Assembly (NCBI RefSeq): GCF_019175365.1
Contig: NZ_CP059572.1
Span: 6,944,001 to 7,008,000 of the forward strand
Length of the DNA: 64,000 nt
Source of the DNA: Actinomadura graeca
GTDB taxonomy: Bacteria > Actinomycetota > Actinomycetes > Streptosporangiales > Streptosporangiaceae
Reading direction: 5' to 3'
This document shows positions 39,097-47,364 of this stretch, one piece after another. Under the pieces are notes generated by a model, which did no database searches, was not told where the DNA came from, and worked only from the letters and a program-made list of their open reading frames with translations. Position 1 is the stretch's first letter, and each line of letters begins with the position of its first letter. Made by a program: the position numbers and the translations under genes.

Positions 39097-39332
39097 CGGG
39101 CGCTTCCCAGCCGGGGGAAGGGCGCCAGCGAGAACACGACCTCGACGGGCACCTCGAAGAACCGCGCCATGCGCAGGGCGAGGTGCAGGCTCGGGCTGTA
39201 CTCGCCGCGCTCCAGGTACCCGATCGTCTGGTAGTGGACGCCCAGCGCCGCCGCGAGCTCGCGGCGCGAGACGCCCCGCTCGGCCCTCAGCACCGCGATC
39301 CGGTTGTAGACGCTCTCCCTCTCCGCGGACAC
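39093..39332 (-). CDS. Small XRE-family HTH regulator
   Basis: A 79-aa protein made almost entirely of one HTH domain (NRIAVLRAERGVSRRELAAALGVHYQTIGYLERGEYSPSLHLALRMARFFEVPVEVVF). This is the YozG/SinR-like size class that pairs with small membrane proteins. It overlaps the following 4-TM gene by 4 bp, so the two are translated together. It probably autoregulates the pair. Confidence 0.9.
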   Translation of the reverse strand: MSAERESVYNRIAVLRAERGVSRRELAAALGVHYQTIGYLERGEYSPSLHLALRMARFFEVPVEVVFSLAPFPRLGSAR

Positions 39333-39416
39333 CGGTCCAGTCTTCCGCAGTCGGCGCCCGGACGCGCCGTGTGCCGCGTGACGCGACGCCCGAAGGACCT
39401 GCCCACCGGGGGGCCT

Positions 39417-40205
39417 TTACTCGGGGGACGGGTCGTCCGCGAGGGCCTCGTAGGCGGGGGCGAGCACGTCGGCCAGGTCCCGGCGGCGGACCCGGACCGG
39501 CGGGGGAGCGGCGACCCGCAGGACGAAGCCCGGCGGGACGGGCGGTGCGGGCGGCCGCTCGCGCAGCCCCGCCAGCCCGGACGGCGGCGTCCAGAACCCG
39601 GCGGCGGTGAGCGGCTCGCCGTCCATCTCGAACGGGTCGGGCCCGGCGCCGGGGCCCGCGTCGCGCCGCAGCGCCGCGAGCAGCCGGTCCCGGCCGCGCC
39701 CGTTCCACTCCAGGACGAGGAACGGGTCGTCGTCGAACGCCTCGGCCAGCGCGTACAGCACGGCCGCCGCGTGCTCGCACGGGTCGCCCCAGTCGGCGCA
39801 GTCGCACATCAGGTGCAGCTCGGACGCCGACCCCGGGAACAGCGCCAGCCCCAGCTCGGCGAACACCCACTCGATCTCCGGCGGCAGCTCGCCGGTGAGC
39901 AGCCGCGCCCGGAACACCGCGCGGGACGACAGCTCCCGCTCGGCGGCCCGCCAGCCCGCGTCGTCGATCGCGTCGATCCCGAGCGCCACGCCGTACGGTT
40001 CCGGCGCGTCCCCCCGCACCTTCGCGGTCACCTCGTAAGGCGCGACCCTCAGGTCGGACACGGCGCCCTCGCGCGCGCAAGCGTGGCCGCGGCGGAGCCG
40101 TTCCGCGTCGGCGAACGACTCGACGATCCCGAGGAAACGCCGCGACCACCACTGAGTGCCCAGGCCCGCGTCCCTGCCCTCGCCCCCGTCCGGTGCGCCG
40201 CGCAT
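39417..40205 (-). CDS. SWIM zinc-finger protein
   Basis: A 262-aa protein carrying a SWIM zinc-binding motif, CDCADWGDPCEH (CxC...CxH). The N-terminal segment WWSRRFLGIVESFADAERLRRGHACAREGAV is typical of actinobacterial SWIM proteins. Its ATG overlaps the SNF2 stop by one base (TGATG). SWIM domains bind DNA or proteins, and in actinobacteria this protein is regularly next to an SNF2-type ATPase, so the two probably act together on DNA. The exact role is unknown. Confidence 0.9.
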   Translation of the reverse strand: MRGAPDGGEGRDAGLGTQWWSRRFLGIVESFADAERLRRGHACAREGAVSDLRVAPYEVTAKVRGDAPEPYGVALGIDAIDDAGWRAAERELSSRAVFRARLLTGELPPEIEWVFAELGLALFPGSASELHLMCDCADWGDPCEHAAAVLYALAEAFDDDPFLVLEWNGRGRDRLLAALRRDAGPGAGPDPFEMDGEPLTAAGFWTPPSGLAGLRERPPAPPVPPGFVLRVAAPPPVRVRRRDLADVLAPAYEALADDPSPE

Positions 40206-43200
40206 CAGCCGCTCACCGCGTCGGGGGACAGGCGCAGGACGTCGCGCAGCTCGGCGACCGACAGCTCGGTCAGCCACTCCTCGCCGGTGCCGACGATCGA
40301 GTCGGCCAGGGCCTTCTTGCGCTCGATCATCTCGTCCACCCGCTCCTCCAGCGTCCCGACGCAGATGAACTTGCGGACCTGCACGTCGCGGGTCTGCCCG
40401 ATGCGGAACGCCCGGTCGGTCGCCTGGTCCTCGACGGCCGGGTTCCACCAGCGGTCGACGTGGACGACGTGGTTGGCGGCCGTCAGCGTCAGCCCCGTGC
40501 CGGCGGCCTTGAGCGACAGCAGGAAGACCGCGGGCACCGGGTCGTCCTGGAACCGCTGGACGAGGTCGTCGCGCGCCTGCTTGGAGGTGCCGCCGTGCAG
40601 CCACAGCACGGGCCGCTCCAGCCGCGCCGCCAGGTACGGCTGGAGCATCGAGCCGAACTCGGCGTACTGCGTGAACACGAGCGCCTTCTCGCCCTGCTCC
40701 AGGACCTCGGCGCAGATCTCCTCCAGCCGCTCCAGCTTCCCCGACCTGCCCGGGAGCCGCGAGCCGTCCTTCAGCAGCTGCGCCGGATGGTTGCAGACCT
40801 GCTTGAGCCGGGCCATCGTCGCCAGGACCAGCCCGCGCCGCCGCTTGTCGTCGGCCTCGGCGATCTGGGCGAGCATGTCGTCCACCGTCGCCCGGTACAG
40901 CGACGCCTGCTCGGCCGTCAGGTTGCAGTAGACCTTGATCTCCTGCTTGTCGGGCAGGTCCGAGATGATCGACCTGTCGGTCTTGAGGCGGCGCAGGACG
41001 AACGGCCGCGTCGCCCGCTTCAACGCCTGCGCGGCCTGCTCGTCCCCGTCCCGCTCGATCGGGACCGCGAACCGCTCCCGGAACGCCGCGCGCGGGCCGA
41101 GCAGCCCCGGGTTCGCGAACTCCATGATCGACCACAGCTCGGTCAGGTGGTTCTCCACCGGCGTGCCGGTCAGCGCGATCCGGCTGCGCGCCGGGATGCC
41201 CCGCACGGCCCTGGCCTGCCGCGTCCCGCTGTTCTTGAGGGACTGCGCCTCGTCGCAGACCACCCGCTCCCACCCGATGCCCGCCAGCGCCTCGGCGTCG
41301 CGCGCCGCCGTCCCGTAGGTGGTCAGCACCAGGTCGGCCGCGGCGACGGCCGCCGCCAGCTCACCGCCGCGGTGCCGCCCCGTCCCGTGGTGGACGTGGA
41401 CGCGCAGCTTGGGCGTGAAGCGGGCCGCCTCCCGCTGCCAGTTCCCCACCAGCGACATCGGCAGGATCGCGAGGGTCGGGCCGGGCCGCGCGCCGCCCTC
41501 CCGTTCGTGGACGAGCAGGGACAGGATCGAGATCGTCTTGCCCAGCCCCATGTCGTCGGCGAGCAGCGCGCCGAGGCCGAGGTCGTTCATGAAGGCCAGC
41601 CAGGCGAGGCCGCGCTCCTGGTAGGGGCGCAGCTCGGCGTCCAGCTCGTCGGGGGTCCGCAGCGGCGTCAGGCGCCGCTCGGCCTCACCGGACAGCAGGT
41701 CGCCGAGCGTCCCGGCGGCGTCGACGCCGGTGAGCGGGAGCGCGTCGTCGCCGGCGTGCACGATCGCGCGGATCGCCTCCGCGGCGGTCATCCGGCCCCG
41801 CCGCGGGTGGCGCAGGAAGTCGAGGGCGGCCTCCAGCTGCCGCTCGTCCAGCTCCACCCAGCGGCCGCGGAGCCGCACGAGCGGCGTCTTCAGCCGCGCC
41901 AGCTCCTCCAGCTCGTCCTCGTCGACGGTCTCGTCGCCGATCGCGAGGTCCCAGCGGAACCGCACCATGCCCTTCAGGTCGAAGCCCGAGGGCGCGGCGG
42001 CCCCGGCCGCGGACTCCGGGTCGTCCGGGCGGGTGGTGAGCCTCATGCCGAGGCGCGCCTTGCCCGCCCACTGCGGGAGCAGGACCCCGAACCCGGCGGC
42101 GGCCAGCATCGGCGCGGCCTGGCGCAGGAACCGGAACGCGCCCGCCGTGTCGAGGACGAGCCCGTCCGGCGCGGGGCCGTCGAGGGCCGGGGCGATGTCG
42201 GGGAACAGCCGCAGCGCGCGGCCGAGGCCGGCGAGGAGCGCCTCCCCGGCGCCGGGGATCGAGGCGGCCTCGCCCGCCCACACCAGCGCGGCGGGCACGT
42301 AGAGGCTCGGGTCGTCGGTGCCCTGCAACGCGAACTCGACGCGCCACGTGTCGGCGTCGTCGTGCCCGGACCGCCCGGCGGGCTCCGCCGGCGCGAGAGC
42401 CGACTCCGGCGCGGGATCGAACTCCGGCGCGCCCGGCTCGGCCAGCCGGAAGCAGACGCGCAGCGGGCCGGACGGGCGGTGCGACGCGGCGGCCCAGGCG
42501 TCCAGCTCCGCGATCAGCTCGCCCGGGTCGTCGCCGGGCTCGCGGGCGACCCCGGCGGACGGGCCGGTCAGCGCCTCCACCCACCGCTCGGCGAGCGGCA
42601 GCCGGTCGGGGACCGCGCCGCGCCGGAGCGGCAGCAGCGGATGCGGCACCACACCCCGGACCGCGGTGTCGACCATGCCGTGCAGCGCCTCGCGCAGCAC
42701 CTCGGCGGCGGGACGGCCGCCGTCCGCGGCGCGGCACGCGGCGGGCATCGCCGCGGCGAGCGCCCGGAACCGCGCCGGGTCGGCGGCGACGGGCCGCCAG
42801 CGCGCCACGAGGTCGCCGTCCTCGCGCAGCAGCGCGGGCAGCACCTGGCCGCGCCCGGCGAGGTGCACGGCCTCGGCGGCCAGCAGGCACAGGAACCGCA
42901 GGTCGGTCCCGGCGACCACGTCGCCGGAGTGCTCGGCGGCCTGGAGCAGCGCCATCGCCGGGAACGGCTCCAGGACGAGCGCGGGCACCCGCCACGCGCG
43001 CAGCTCCGGCTCGTCGTCAACCGGCCCGGGGCCGAGCTCGGCGGACGGCAGCGGACGGCCGGCGAGGGTCGGCAGCGACATCGTCAGCTCGACGCGGAAC
43101 GCGCCCCGCACGAGCGGCTCGTAGGACGTGCCGGAGAAATCCCGGGTCGCGAACGGGTGGACGCCGGGGACGGGCTCGTCCGGGCCGGTGCGTTCGGCCC

Positions 43201-43246
43201 ACAGGCAGAGCGCACCGCCATGCCAGGTGGCGTGACCGACGAGCAT
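40205..43246 (-). CDS. SNF2-family DNA helicase/translocase
   Basis: A 1013-aa ATPase of the SNF2/Rad54-like superfamily 2. The N-terminal ~520 residues comprise the bacterial SNF2 N-terminal region of unknown fold. The RecA-like core follows: motif I DDMGLGKTISILSLL, Ia LPMSLVGNWQREAARF, motif II DEAQSLKN, motif III LTGTPVENHLTELWSIMEF, and C-terminal motifs VFTQYAEFG, LKAAGTGLTLTAANHVVH and DQATDRAFRIGQ. ATG 43246 begins the conserved MLVGHATWH; the frame is open further upstream only by chance. It is translationally coupled to the SWIM gene. DNA repair or anti-foreign-DNA roles are possible. Confidence 0.93.
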   Translation of the reverse strand: MLVGHATWHGGALCLWAERTGPDEPVPGVHPFATRDFSGTSYEPLVRGAFRVELTMSLPTLAGRPLPSAELGPGPVDDEPELRAWRVPALVLEPFPAMALLQAAEHSGDVVAGTDLRFLCLLAAEAVHLAGRGQVLPALLREDGDLVARWRPVAADPARFRALAAAMPAACRAADGGRPAAEVLREALHGMVDTAVRGVVPHPLLPLRRGAVPDRLPLAERWVEALTGPSAGVAREPGDDPGELIAELDAWAAASHRPSGPLRVCFRLAEPGAPEFDPAPESALAPAEPAGRSGHDDADTWRVEFALQGTDDPSLYVPAALVWAGEAASIPGAGEALLAGLGRALRLFPDIAPALDGPAPDGLVLDTAGAFRFLRQAAPMLAAAGFGVLLPQWAGKARLGMRLTTRPDDPESAAGAAAPSGFDLKGMVRFRWDLAIGDETVDEDELEELARLKTPLVRLRGRWVELDERQLEAALDFLRHPRRGRMTAAEAIRAIVHAGDDALPLTGVDAAGTLGDLLSGEAERRLTPLRTPDELDAELRPYQERGLAWLAFMNDLGLGALLADDMGLGKTISILSLLVHEREGGARPGPTLAILPMSLVGNWQREAARFTPKLRVHVHHGTGRHRGGELAAAVAAADLVLTTYGTAARDAEALAGIGWERVVCDEAQSLKNSGTRQARAVRGIPARSRIALTGTPVENHLTELWSIMEFANPGLLGPRAAFRERFAVPIERDGDEQAAQALKRATRPFVLRRLKTDRSIISDLPDKQEIKVYCNLTAEQASLYRATVDDMLAQIAEADDKRRRGLVLATMARLKQVCNHPAQLLKDGSRLPGRSGKLERLEEICAEVLEQGEKALVFTQYAEFGSMLQPYLAARLERPVLWLHGGTSKQARDDLVQRFQDDPVPAVFLLSLKAAGTGLTLTAANHVVHVDRWWNPAVEDQATDRAFRIGQTRDVQVRKFICVGTLEERVDEMIERKKALADSIVGTGEEWLTELSVAELRDVLRLSPDAVSG

Positions 43247-43348
43247 GGTCCCCGAAGCTATCAGCCGCCTCGGACGTCCTCTTCCGTCACCGCCGTCGGC
43301 TCTGGTTAGGCTCGTGGCGTTCACCGCCGAGATTTCAGGAGGGTCGCC

Positions 43349-44131
43349 GTGGGCGAGTTCGTACGGGTCGAGGTCGAGGACGGGATCGCGACGATCAGGC
43401 TCGACCGCCCGAAGATGAACGCCCTGAACGCCCGGGTGCAGACGGAGCTGATCGAGGCGGCCGCGCAGGTCACCGGGGACGGCGCGGTCGCCGCCGTGGT
43501 CCTGTACGGCGGGGAGCGGGTGTTCGCGGCGGGCGCGGACATCAAGGAGATGGCGCCGCTGGGCTACGCGGAGATGTCGGCGGGCCCGTCCCGGCTCCTC
43601 CAGGACTTCGCGAAGGCGCTCGCCGCCATCCCCAAGCCCGTCATCGCCGCGATCACCGGGTACGCGCTCGGCGGCGGGCTGGAGCTGGCGCTGACCGCCG
43701 ACTTCCGGGTCGCGGGGGAGGGCGCGAAGGTCGGGCAGCCGGAGATCCGGCTCGGCGTCATCCCCGGGGCGGGCGGCACGCAGCGGCTGGCGCGGCTCGT
43801 CGGCCCCGCGAAGGCCAAGGACCTGGTCTTCTCCGGGCGGCACGTCGCGGCGGACGAGGCCCTCGCGATCGGCCTCGTCGACCGGGTCGTCCCGGACGCC
43901 GACGTCTACACGGCGGCGAAGGAGTGGGCGGCGACGTTCGTGGGCGGCCCGGCGGTCGCCCTCCGCGCCGCCAAGCAGGCCATCGACGCGGGCCTGGAGA
44001 CCGACCTGGACACCGGCCTGGAGATCGAGCGCCTCCAGTTCTCCGCCCTGTTCGCGACCGAGGACCAGGCCAACGGCATGAAGAGCTTCATGGAGCACGG
44101 GCCGGGCAAGGCCGAGTTCACCGGCCGGTGA
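43349..44131 (+). CDS. Enoyl-CoA hydratase
   Basis: A 260-aa crotonase-fold enzyme. The oxyanion-hole segment AAGADIKEM and both catalytic Glu residues are present, in GYALGGGLELALTAD and QPEIRLGVIPGAGGTQRL, so it should hydrate 2-enoyl-CoA in fatty acid beta-oxidation. GTG 43349 has CAGGAGGG 6 nt upstream. The 3' end overlaps the convergent HxlR gene by 14 bp. Confidence 0.94.
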   Translation: MGEFVRVEVEDGIATIRLDRPKMNALNARVQTELIEAAAQVTGDGAVAAVVLYGGERVFAAGADIKEMAPLGYAEMSAGPSRLLQDFAKALAAIPKPVIAAITGYALGGGLELALTADFRVAGEGAKVGQPEIRLGVIPGAGGTQRLARLVGPAKAKDLVFSGRHVAADEALAIGLVDRVVPDADVYTAAKEWAATFVGGPAVALRAAKQAIDAGLETDLDTGLEIERLQFSALFATEDQANGMKSFMEHGPGKAEFTGR

Positions 44132-44516
44132 GGGCGCGCTCCTGCGCGTCCAGGACCTCCTCCGCGTGACGCTCGGTCCAGGAACCCAGCGCGGAGAGGG
44201 GTCCGAGCAGCCCCCTTCCCGGGGCGGTCAGCTCGTACTCCACACGCGGCGGGGCCTCGGCGTAACGGCGGCGCGTCACCAGGCCGTTCTGTTCGAGGCG
44301 CCGCAGCGTGCCGTTCAGGACCTTGTGGCGGATGCCGCCGATCCGGGTCTGGAGCTCGCCCGGACGGAGCGGGCCGTCGCGCAGCGTCCAGAGCACGACG
44401 CCCGTCCAGGTGCCCGACAGCACGTCGAGGGCGAGACGGGTCTGGCAGTCCGCGACGAACCCCTCGGCCCGCGTCGCGGTCTGCATCGGCATGGTCTGCA
44501 TCGGCTCGCCTGACAT
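44118..44516 (-). CDS. HxlR-family transcriptional regulator
   Basis: A 132-aa MarR-like winged-helix regulator of the HxlR family: VLSGTWTGVVLWTLRDGPLRPGELQTRIGGIRHKVLNGTLRRLEQNGLVTRRRY, with an N-terminal Cys (VADCQTRLA) of the kind used for electrophile or redox sensing in some members. ATG 44516 is preceded by GAGGGGG. It is divergent from the oxidoreductase at 44599, its probable target, across an 82-bp gap with an inverted repeat. Confidence 0.92.
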   Translation of the reverse strand: MSGEPMQTMPMQTATRAEGFVADCQTRLALDVLSGTWTGVVLWTLRDGPLRPGELQTRIGGIRHKVLNGTLRRLEQNGLVTRRRYAEAPPRVEYELTAPGRGLLGPLSALGSWTERHAEEVLDAQERALTGR

Positions 44517-44532
44517 CGTCCCCCTCCCGATA

Positions 44533-44548
44533 CGCACCGGATGGTGCG
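44533..44548. promoter_or_regulatory. Inverted repeat between HxlR and oxidoreductase genes
   Basis: CGCACC-GGAT-GGTGCG is a perfect 6-bp inverted repeat with a 4-nt spacer, 17 bp upstream of the regulator start and 51 bp from the divergent oxidoreductase. It is a candidate HxlR operator controlling both genes. Confidence 0.55.
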
Positions 44549-44598
44549 GAACGGACCGCCTAGCGTCCCGTCCGACGGTAATCGAACGGGAGGTCGTC

Positions 44599-45264
44599 AT
44601 GCGGATCGGAGTCCTGGGAGCGGGCAACATGGCGGACGCGCTCGCGACGCAGTGGGTGCGCGCGGGCCACCAGGTGCGGATCGGGGCGCGCACGCCCGCC
44701 AAAGCGGTCGCGCTCGCCGAACGGATCGGCGCAGGGACGGCCGGGGGCGGGCTGCGGGAGGCGGCGCGGTTCGGTGAGGTGGTGCTGCTCGCCGTCTGGT
44801 ACGAGGGCGTCCCGGACGTGCTGCGCGCGGCGGGTCCGCTCGCGGGCCGGGTGCTGATCGACTGCGTCAACCCGATGGAACCGCCGTTCGAGCGGCTGAA
44901 GACGGCGGGCGGCCCCTCGGCGGCGCGCCGCGTCGCGGACGCGACGGGGGCCCGCGTGGTCAAGGCGTTCACCCTGTGCCACGAGAGCGTGTGGCGAATG
45001 ACGCCGCCGTCCTTCGGAGGCCGCCCGCTCGGCGTCCCGGTGTGCGGCGACGACGCGGGCGCCCTGGACGTCGTCCGCGCGCTCGTGACCGATCTCGGCT
45101 GCGTCCCGCTGGACGGCGGGGGCCTGGAGAGGGCCGCGCTGATGGAGGCCGCCGCGGCGTTCATGGTCGGGCTGTGGGTCGCGGGCGAGGACCCGTCCAC
45201 GATGCTCCCCCCGCCCGAGTACGCGGGCGGCGACCCGCGGCGCACCTCGGAACCGGAGGGATGA
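44599..45264 (+). CDS. NADPH-dependent F420 reductase-like oxidoreductase
   Basis: A 221-aa Rossmann-fold protein. The dinucleotide motif GVLGAGNMADALATQWVRAGHQV is followed by IGARTPAKA, typical of the NADP-binding, coenzyme F420-dependent oxidoreductase family, then a short C-terminal helical part. It may interconvert NADPH and F420H2, but many homologues have unknown substrates. ATG 44599 has GGGAGG 6 nt upstream. It is probably controlled by the divergent HxlR regulator and followed by a short hairpin and T-run. Confidence 0.85.
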   Translation: MRIGVLGAGNMADALATQWVRAGHQVRIGARTPAKAVALAERIGAGTAGGGLREAARFGEVVLLAVWYEGVPDVLRAAGPLAGRVLIDCVNPMEPPFERLKTAGGPSAARRVADATGARVVKAFTLCHESVWRMTPPSFGGRPLGVPVCGDDAGALDVVRALVTDLGCVPLDGGGLERAALMEAAAAFMVGLWVAGEDPSTMLPPPEYAGGDPRRTSEPEG

Positions 45265-45273
45265 ACCGCCCCC

Positions 45274-45294
45274 GCCGTTCTTCGCGGCTTTTTT
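45274..45294 (+). terminator. Short hairpin followed by six T residues
   Basis: GCCG (45274-45277) pairs with CGGC (45285-45288) around a 7-nt loop, immediately followed by TTTTTT (45289-45294). The stem is short, but a T6 run is rare in this GC-rich DNA and lies just after the oxidoreductase stop codon. Confidence 0.5.
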
Positions 45295-45343
45295 GGCCAT
45301 GGCGCCCGCCCGCGCCGGAGGTGCGCCGATAGCATCGGCGGCC

Positions 45344-46111
45344 ATGCGACAGGCGTACCGAACCGCGCTGGTGACCGGGGCGTCCAGCGGTATCGGCGAG
45401 AGCTTCGCCCGGCTCCTGGCGGCCCGGGGCACCGACCTCGTGATCGTGGCCCGCCGCGCCGAGCCGCTGGACGGGCTGGCGCGCGAGCTGGTCGAGCGGT
45501 ACCGCGTCGCGGTCGAGGTGGTGGCGGCCGACCTGACCGACCCGGTGGAGCGGGACGAGGTCGAGCGGCGGCTGCGCGCCGAGCCGGTGGAGCTCCTGGT
45601 GAACAACGCCGGGCACGGCGCCTTCGGGGCGTTCGCGGAGCTGCCGCTGGACGACCACCTCGCGCAGATCGACCTCAACGTCACCGCGCTGGTGCGGCTC
45701 ACCCACGCCGCGCTCCCCGGCATGGTCGCGCGCGGGCGGGGCGGCGTCCTTAACGTCGCGTCCATGTCGGGGTTCGCGCCGTCGCCGGGCAGCGCGACCT
45801 ACGGCGCGACCAAGGCGTACGTGATCGCCTTCTCCGAGAGCCTGCACGCCGAGGTCGCGGCCAAGGGCGTGCACGTGACCGCGCTGTGCCCCGGCTTCAC
45901 ACGCACGCAGGACGAGGAGCCCGCCGGCCTCATCTGGCTGCGCCGCGACGACGTGGCCAAGGCGGGCCTGGTCGCGGTGACGACGGGACGGGCGCTGTCC
46001 GTCCCCGGCGCCCAGTACAAGGCCGCGCTGCCCGCGCTGAAGCTCGTCCCGAGGTCGTTGCTGCGGGCGGCCGTGGTCCGCGTGTGGCGGCTGGCCGCCG
46101 ACAGCCGGTGA
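45344..46111 (+). CDS. Short-chain dehydrogenase/reductase
   Basis: A 255-aa classical SDR. It has the NADP-binding TGASSGIGESFA, NNAGHGAFG, catalytic Ser in NVASMSGFAP, and the YGATKAYVIAF active-site Tyr and Lys. Substrate unknown; the subgroup resembles DltE/YqjQ-like reductases. ATG 45344 begins the conserved RTALVTGASSGIG, and the 17 codons upstream look non-coding. Confidence 0.92.
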   Translation: MRQAYRTALVTGASSGIGESFARLLAARGTDLVIVARRAEPLDGLARELVERYRVAVEVVAADLTDPVERDEVERRLRAEPVELLVNNAGHGAFGAFAELPLDDHLAQIDLNVTALVRLTHAALPGMVARGRGGVLNVASMSGFAPSPGSATYGATKAYVIAFSESLHAEVAAKGVHVTALCPGFTRTQDEEPAGLIWLRRDDVAKAGLVAVTTGRALSVPGAQYKAALPALKLVPRSLLRAAVVRVWRLAADSR

Positions 46112-46204
46112 CGCGGGCGCTTTTCGCGTCCCCCTACAAACTGGGCCCCGCGTTGCTTGTGAACCGGGTGACTTGACGGGGTCCCCGACCACTGGCGACG
46201 ATCG

Positions 46205-46224
46205 AACCTACGCTTGAGTAGGTT
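46205..46224. promoter_or_regulatory. Perfect palindrome upstream of the desaturase gene, candidate operator
   Basis: AACCTAC (46205-46211) and GTAGGTT (46218-46224) form a perfect 7-bp inverted repeat with spacer GCTTGA. A possible -35 box TTGACG lies at 46173-46178 with a weak -10 near 46197-46202, so the palindrome would cover the transcription start. This layout fits repression by a TetR-type fatty acid regulator. Confidence 0.65.
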
Positions 46225-46311
46225 GAGTCGGGCCTGCTGGGCGCCCTGATCAGCGTGCCGCGGGCGTGGCGGCACCGCCCGGTAGTCCCTGTCGTCCAGC
46301 GAAGGAACGGT

Positions 46312-47262
46312 ATGTCCGTCACCCCCGAAGACAAGATCCAGACCGGCTTCATGCGCGAGCTGGAGCCGGTGGTCGCGAAGGAGCTCGACCGTCATCTGTC
46401 AATGGCCAGGGAATGGTTCCCGCACCAGTACGTGCCGTGGGGAGAGGGACGCGACTTCGACGGGCCGCTCGAAGGCGAGGCGTGGTCGCTGGAGCAGTCG
46501 AAGCTGAGCCACGAGGCGCGCGAGGCGCTCATCGTCAACCTGCTCACGGAGGACAACCTCCCCGGCTACCACCACGCCATCGCCACCGTCTTCGGCCGTG
46601 ACGGCGCCTGGGGGACCTGGGTGAACCGGTGGACCGCCGAGGAGAACCGTCACGGCATCGTCATCCGCGACTACCTCACCGTCACCCGGGCCGTCGACCC
46701 CATCGCGCTGGAGCGCGCCAGGATGCACCATATGGAGACGGGCTACGAGCCCACCCACGGCGACTCCTTCCTGCACGGCGCCGCCTACGTGGCCTTCCAG
46801 GAACTCGCGACCCGCGTCTCGCACCGCAACACCGGCAGGGCGTCCGGCGACCCGATCTGCGAGCAGATGATGACCCGCGTCGCGGCGGACGAGAACCTCC
46901 ACATGATCTTCTACCGGAACCTGCTCGCCGCGGCGCTGGAACTCGCGCCGAACGAGACCATGCGGGCCATCACCGACGTCGTCAAGTCGTTCGAGATGCC
47001 CGGCGCCGGCATCGAGGGGTTCCTGCGCAAGTCCGTCGTGATCGCCAACGCCGGCATCTACGACCTGCGCCTGCACCACGACGACGTGCTGACCCCCGTG
47101 CTGCGCAAGTGGGGCGTCTTCGACCTGACCGGCCTGAACGCCGACGGCGAGCGGGCCCGCGAGGACCTCGCCGCCTTCCTGGAGCACCTCGACGCCTCCG
47201 CCACCAAGTTCGAGACCCGCCGCGAAGAGCGCCGAGCCCGCCAAGCCGCCCGACGATCCTGA
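46312..47262 (+). CDS. Acyl-ACP desaturase (ferritin-like di-iron)
   Basis: A 316-aa fatty acid desaturase type 2. Di-iron ligands are seen in TAEENRHGIVIRDYL and AADENLHMIFYRNLL (two ExxH motifs) and in NLLTEDNLPGYHHAIATVF. These enzymes introduce double bonds into acyl-ACP and help set membrane fluidity; the mycobacterial DesA2 type is the closest family I recognise. ATG 46312 has GAAGGA 7 nt upstream. Its transcription is probably governed by the palindrome at 46205-46224. Confidence 0.93.
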   Translation: MSVTPEDKIQTGFMRELEPVVAKELDRHLSMAREWFPHQYVPWGEGRDFDGPLEGEAWSLEQSKLSHEAREALIVNLLTEDNLPGYHHAIATVFGRDGAWGTWVNRWTAEENRHGIVIRDYLTVTRAVDPIALERARMHHMETGYEPTHGDSFLHGAAYVAFQELATRVSHRNTGRASGDPICEQMMTRVAADENLHMIFYRNLLAAALELAPNETMRAITDVVKSFEMPGAGIEGFLRKSVVIANAGIYDLRLHHDDVLTPVLRKWGVFDLTGLNADGERAREDLAAFLEHLDASATKFETRREERRARQAARRS

Positions 47263-47364
47263 CGCCGTCCTGCCCCAGATAAATCGGGAACCTGGGTCTT
47301 GGGCCTTGCGTCTTATGGGGCTTGTCACGGGAACGCGGGGGCGTTTCTTGGCGTCAAAGGGGTC

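Noticed and set aside
40193..44098. Long plus-strand frame opposite SNF2 and an N-terminal extension of SNF2 to 44098
   Set aside because: The extension lies antisense to the enoyl-CoA hydratase and shows no conserved sequence; the SNF2 family start is at 43246.
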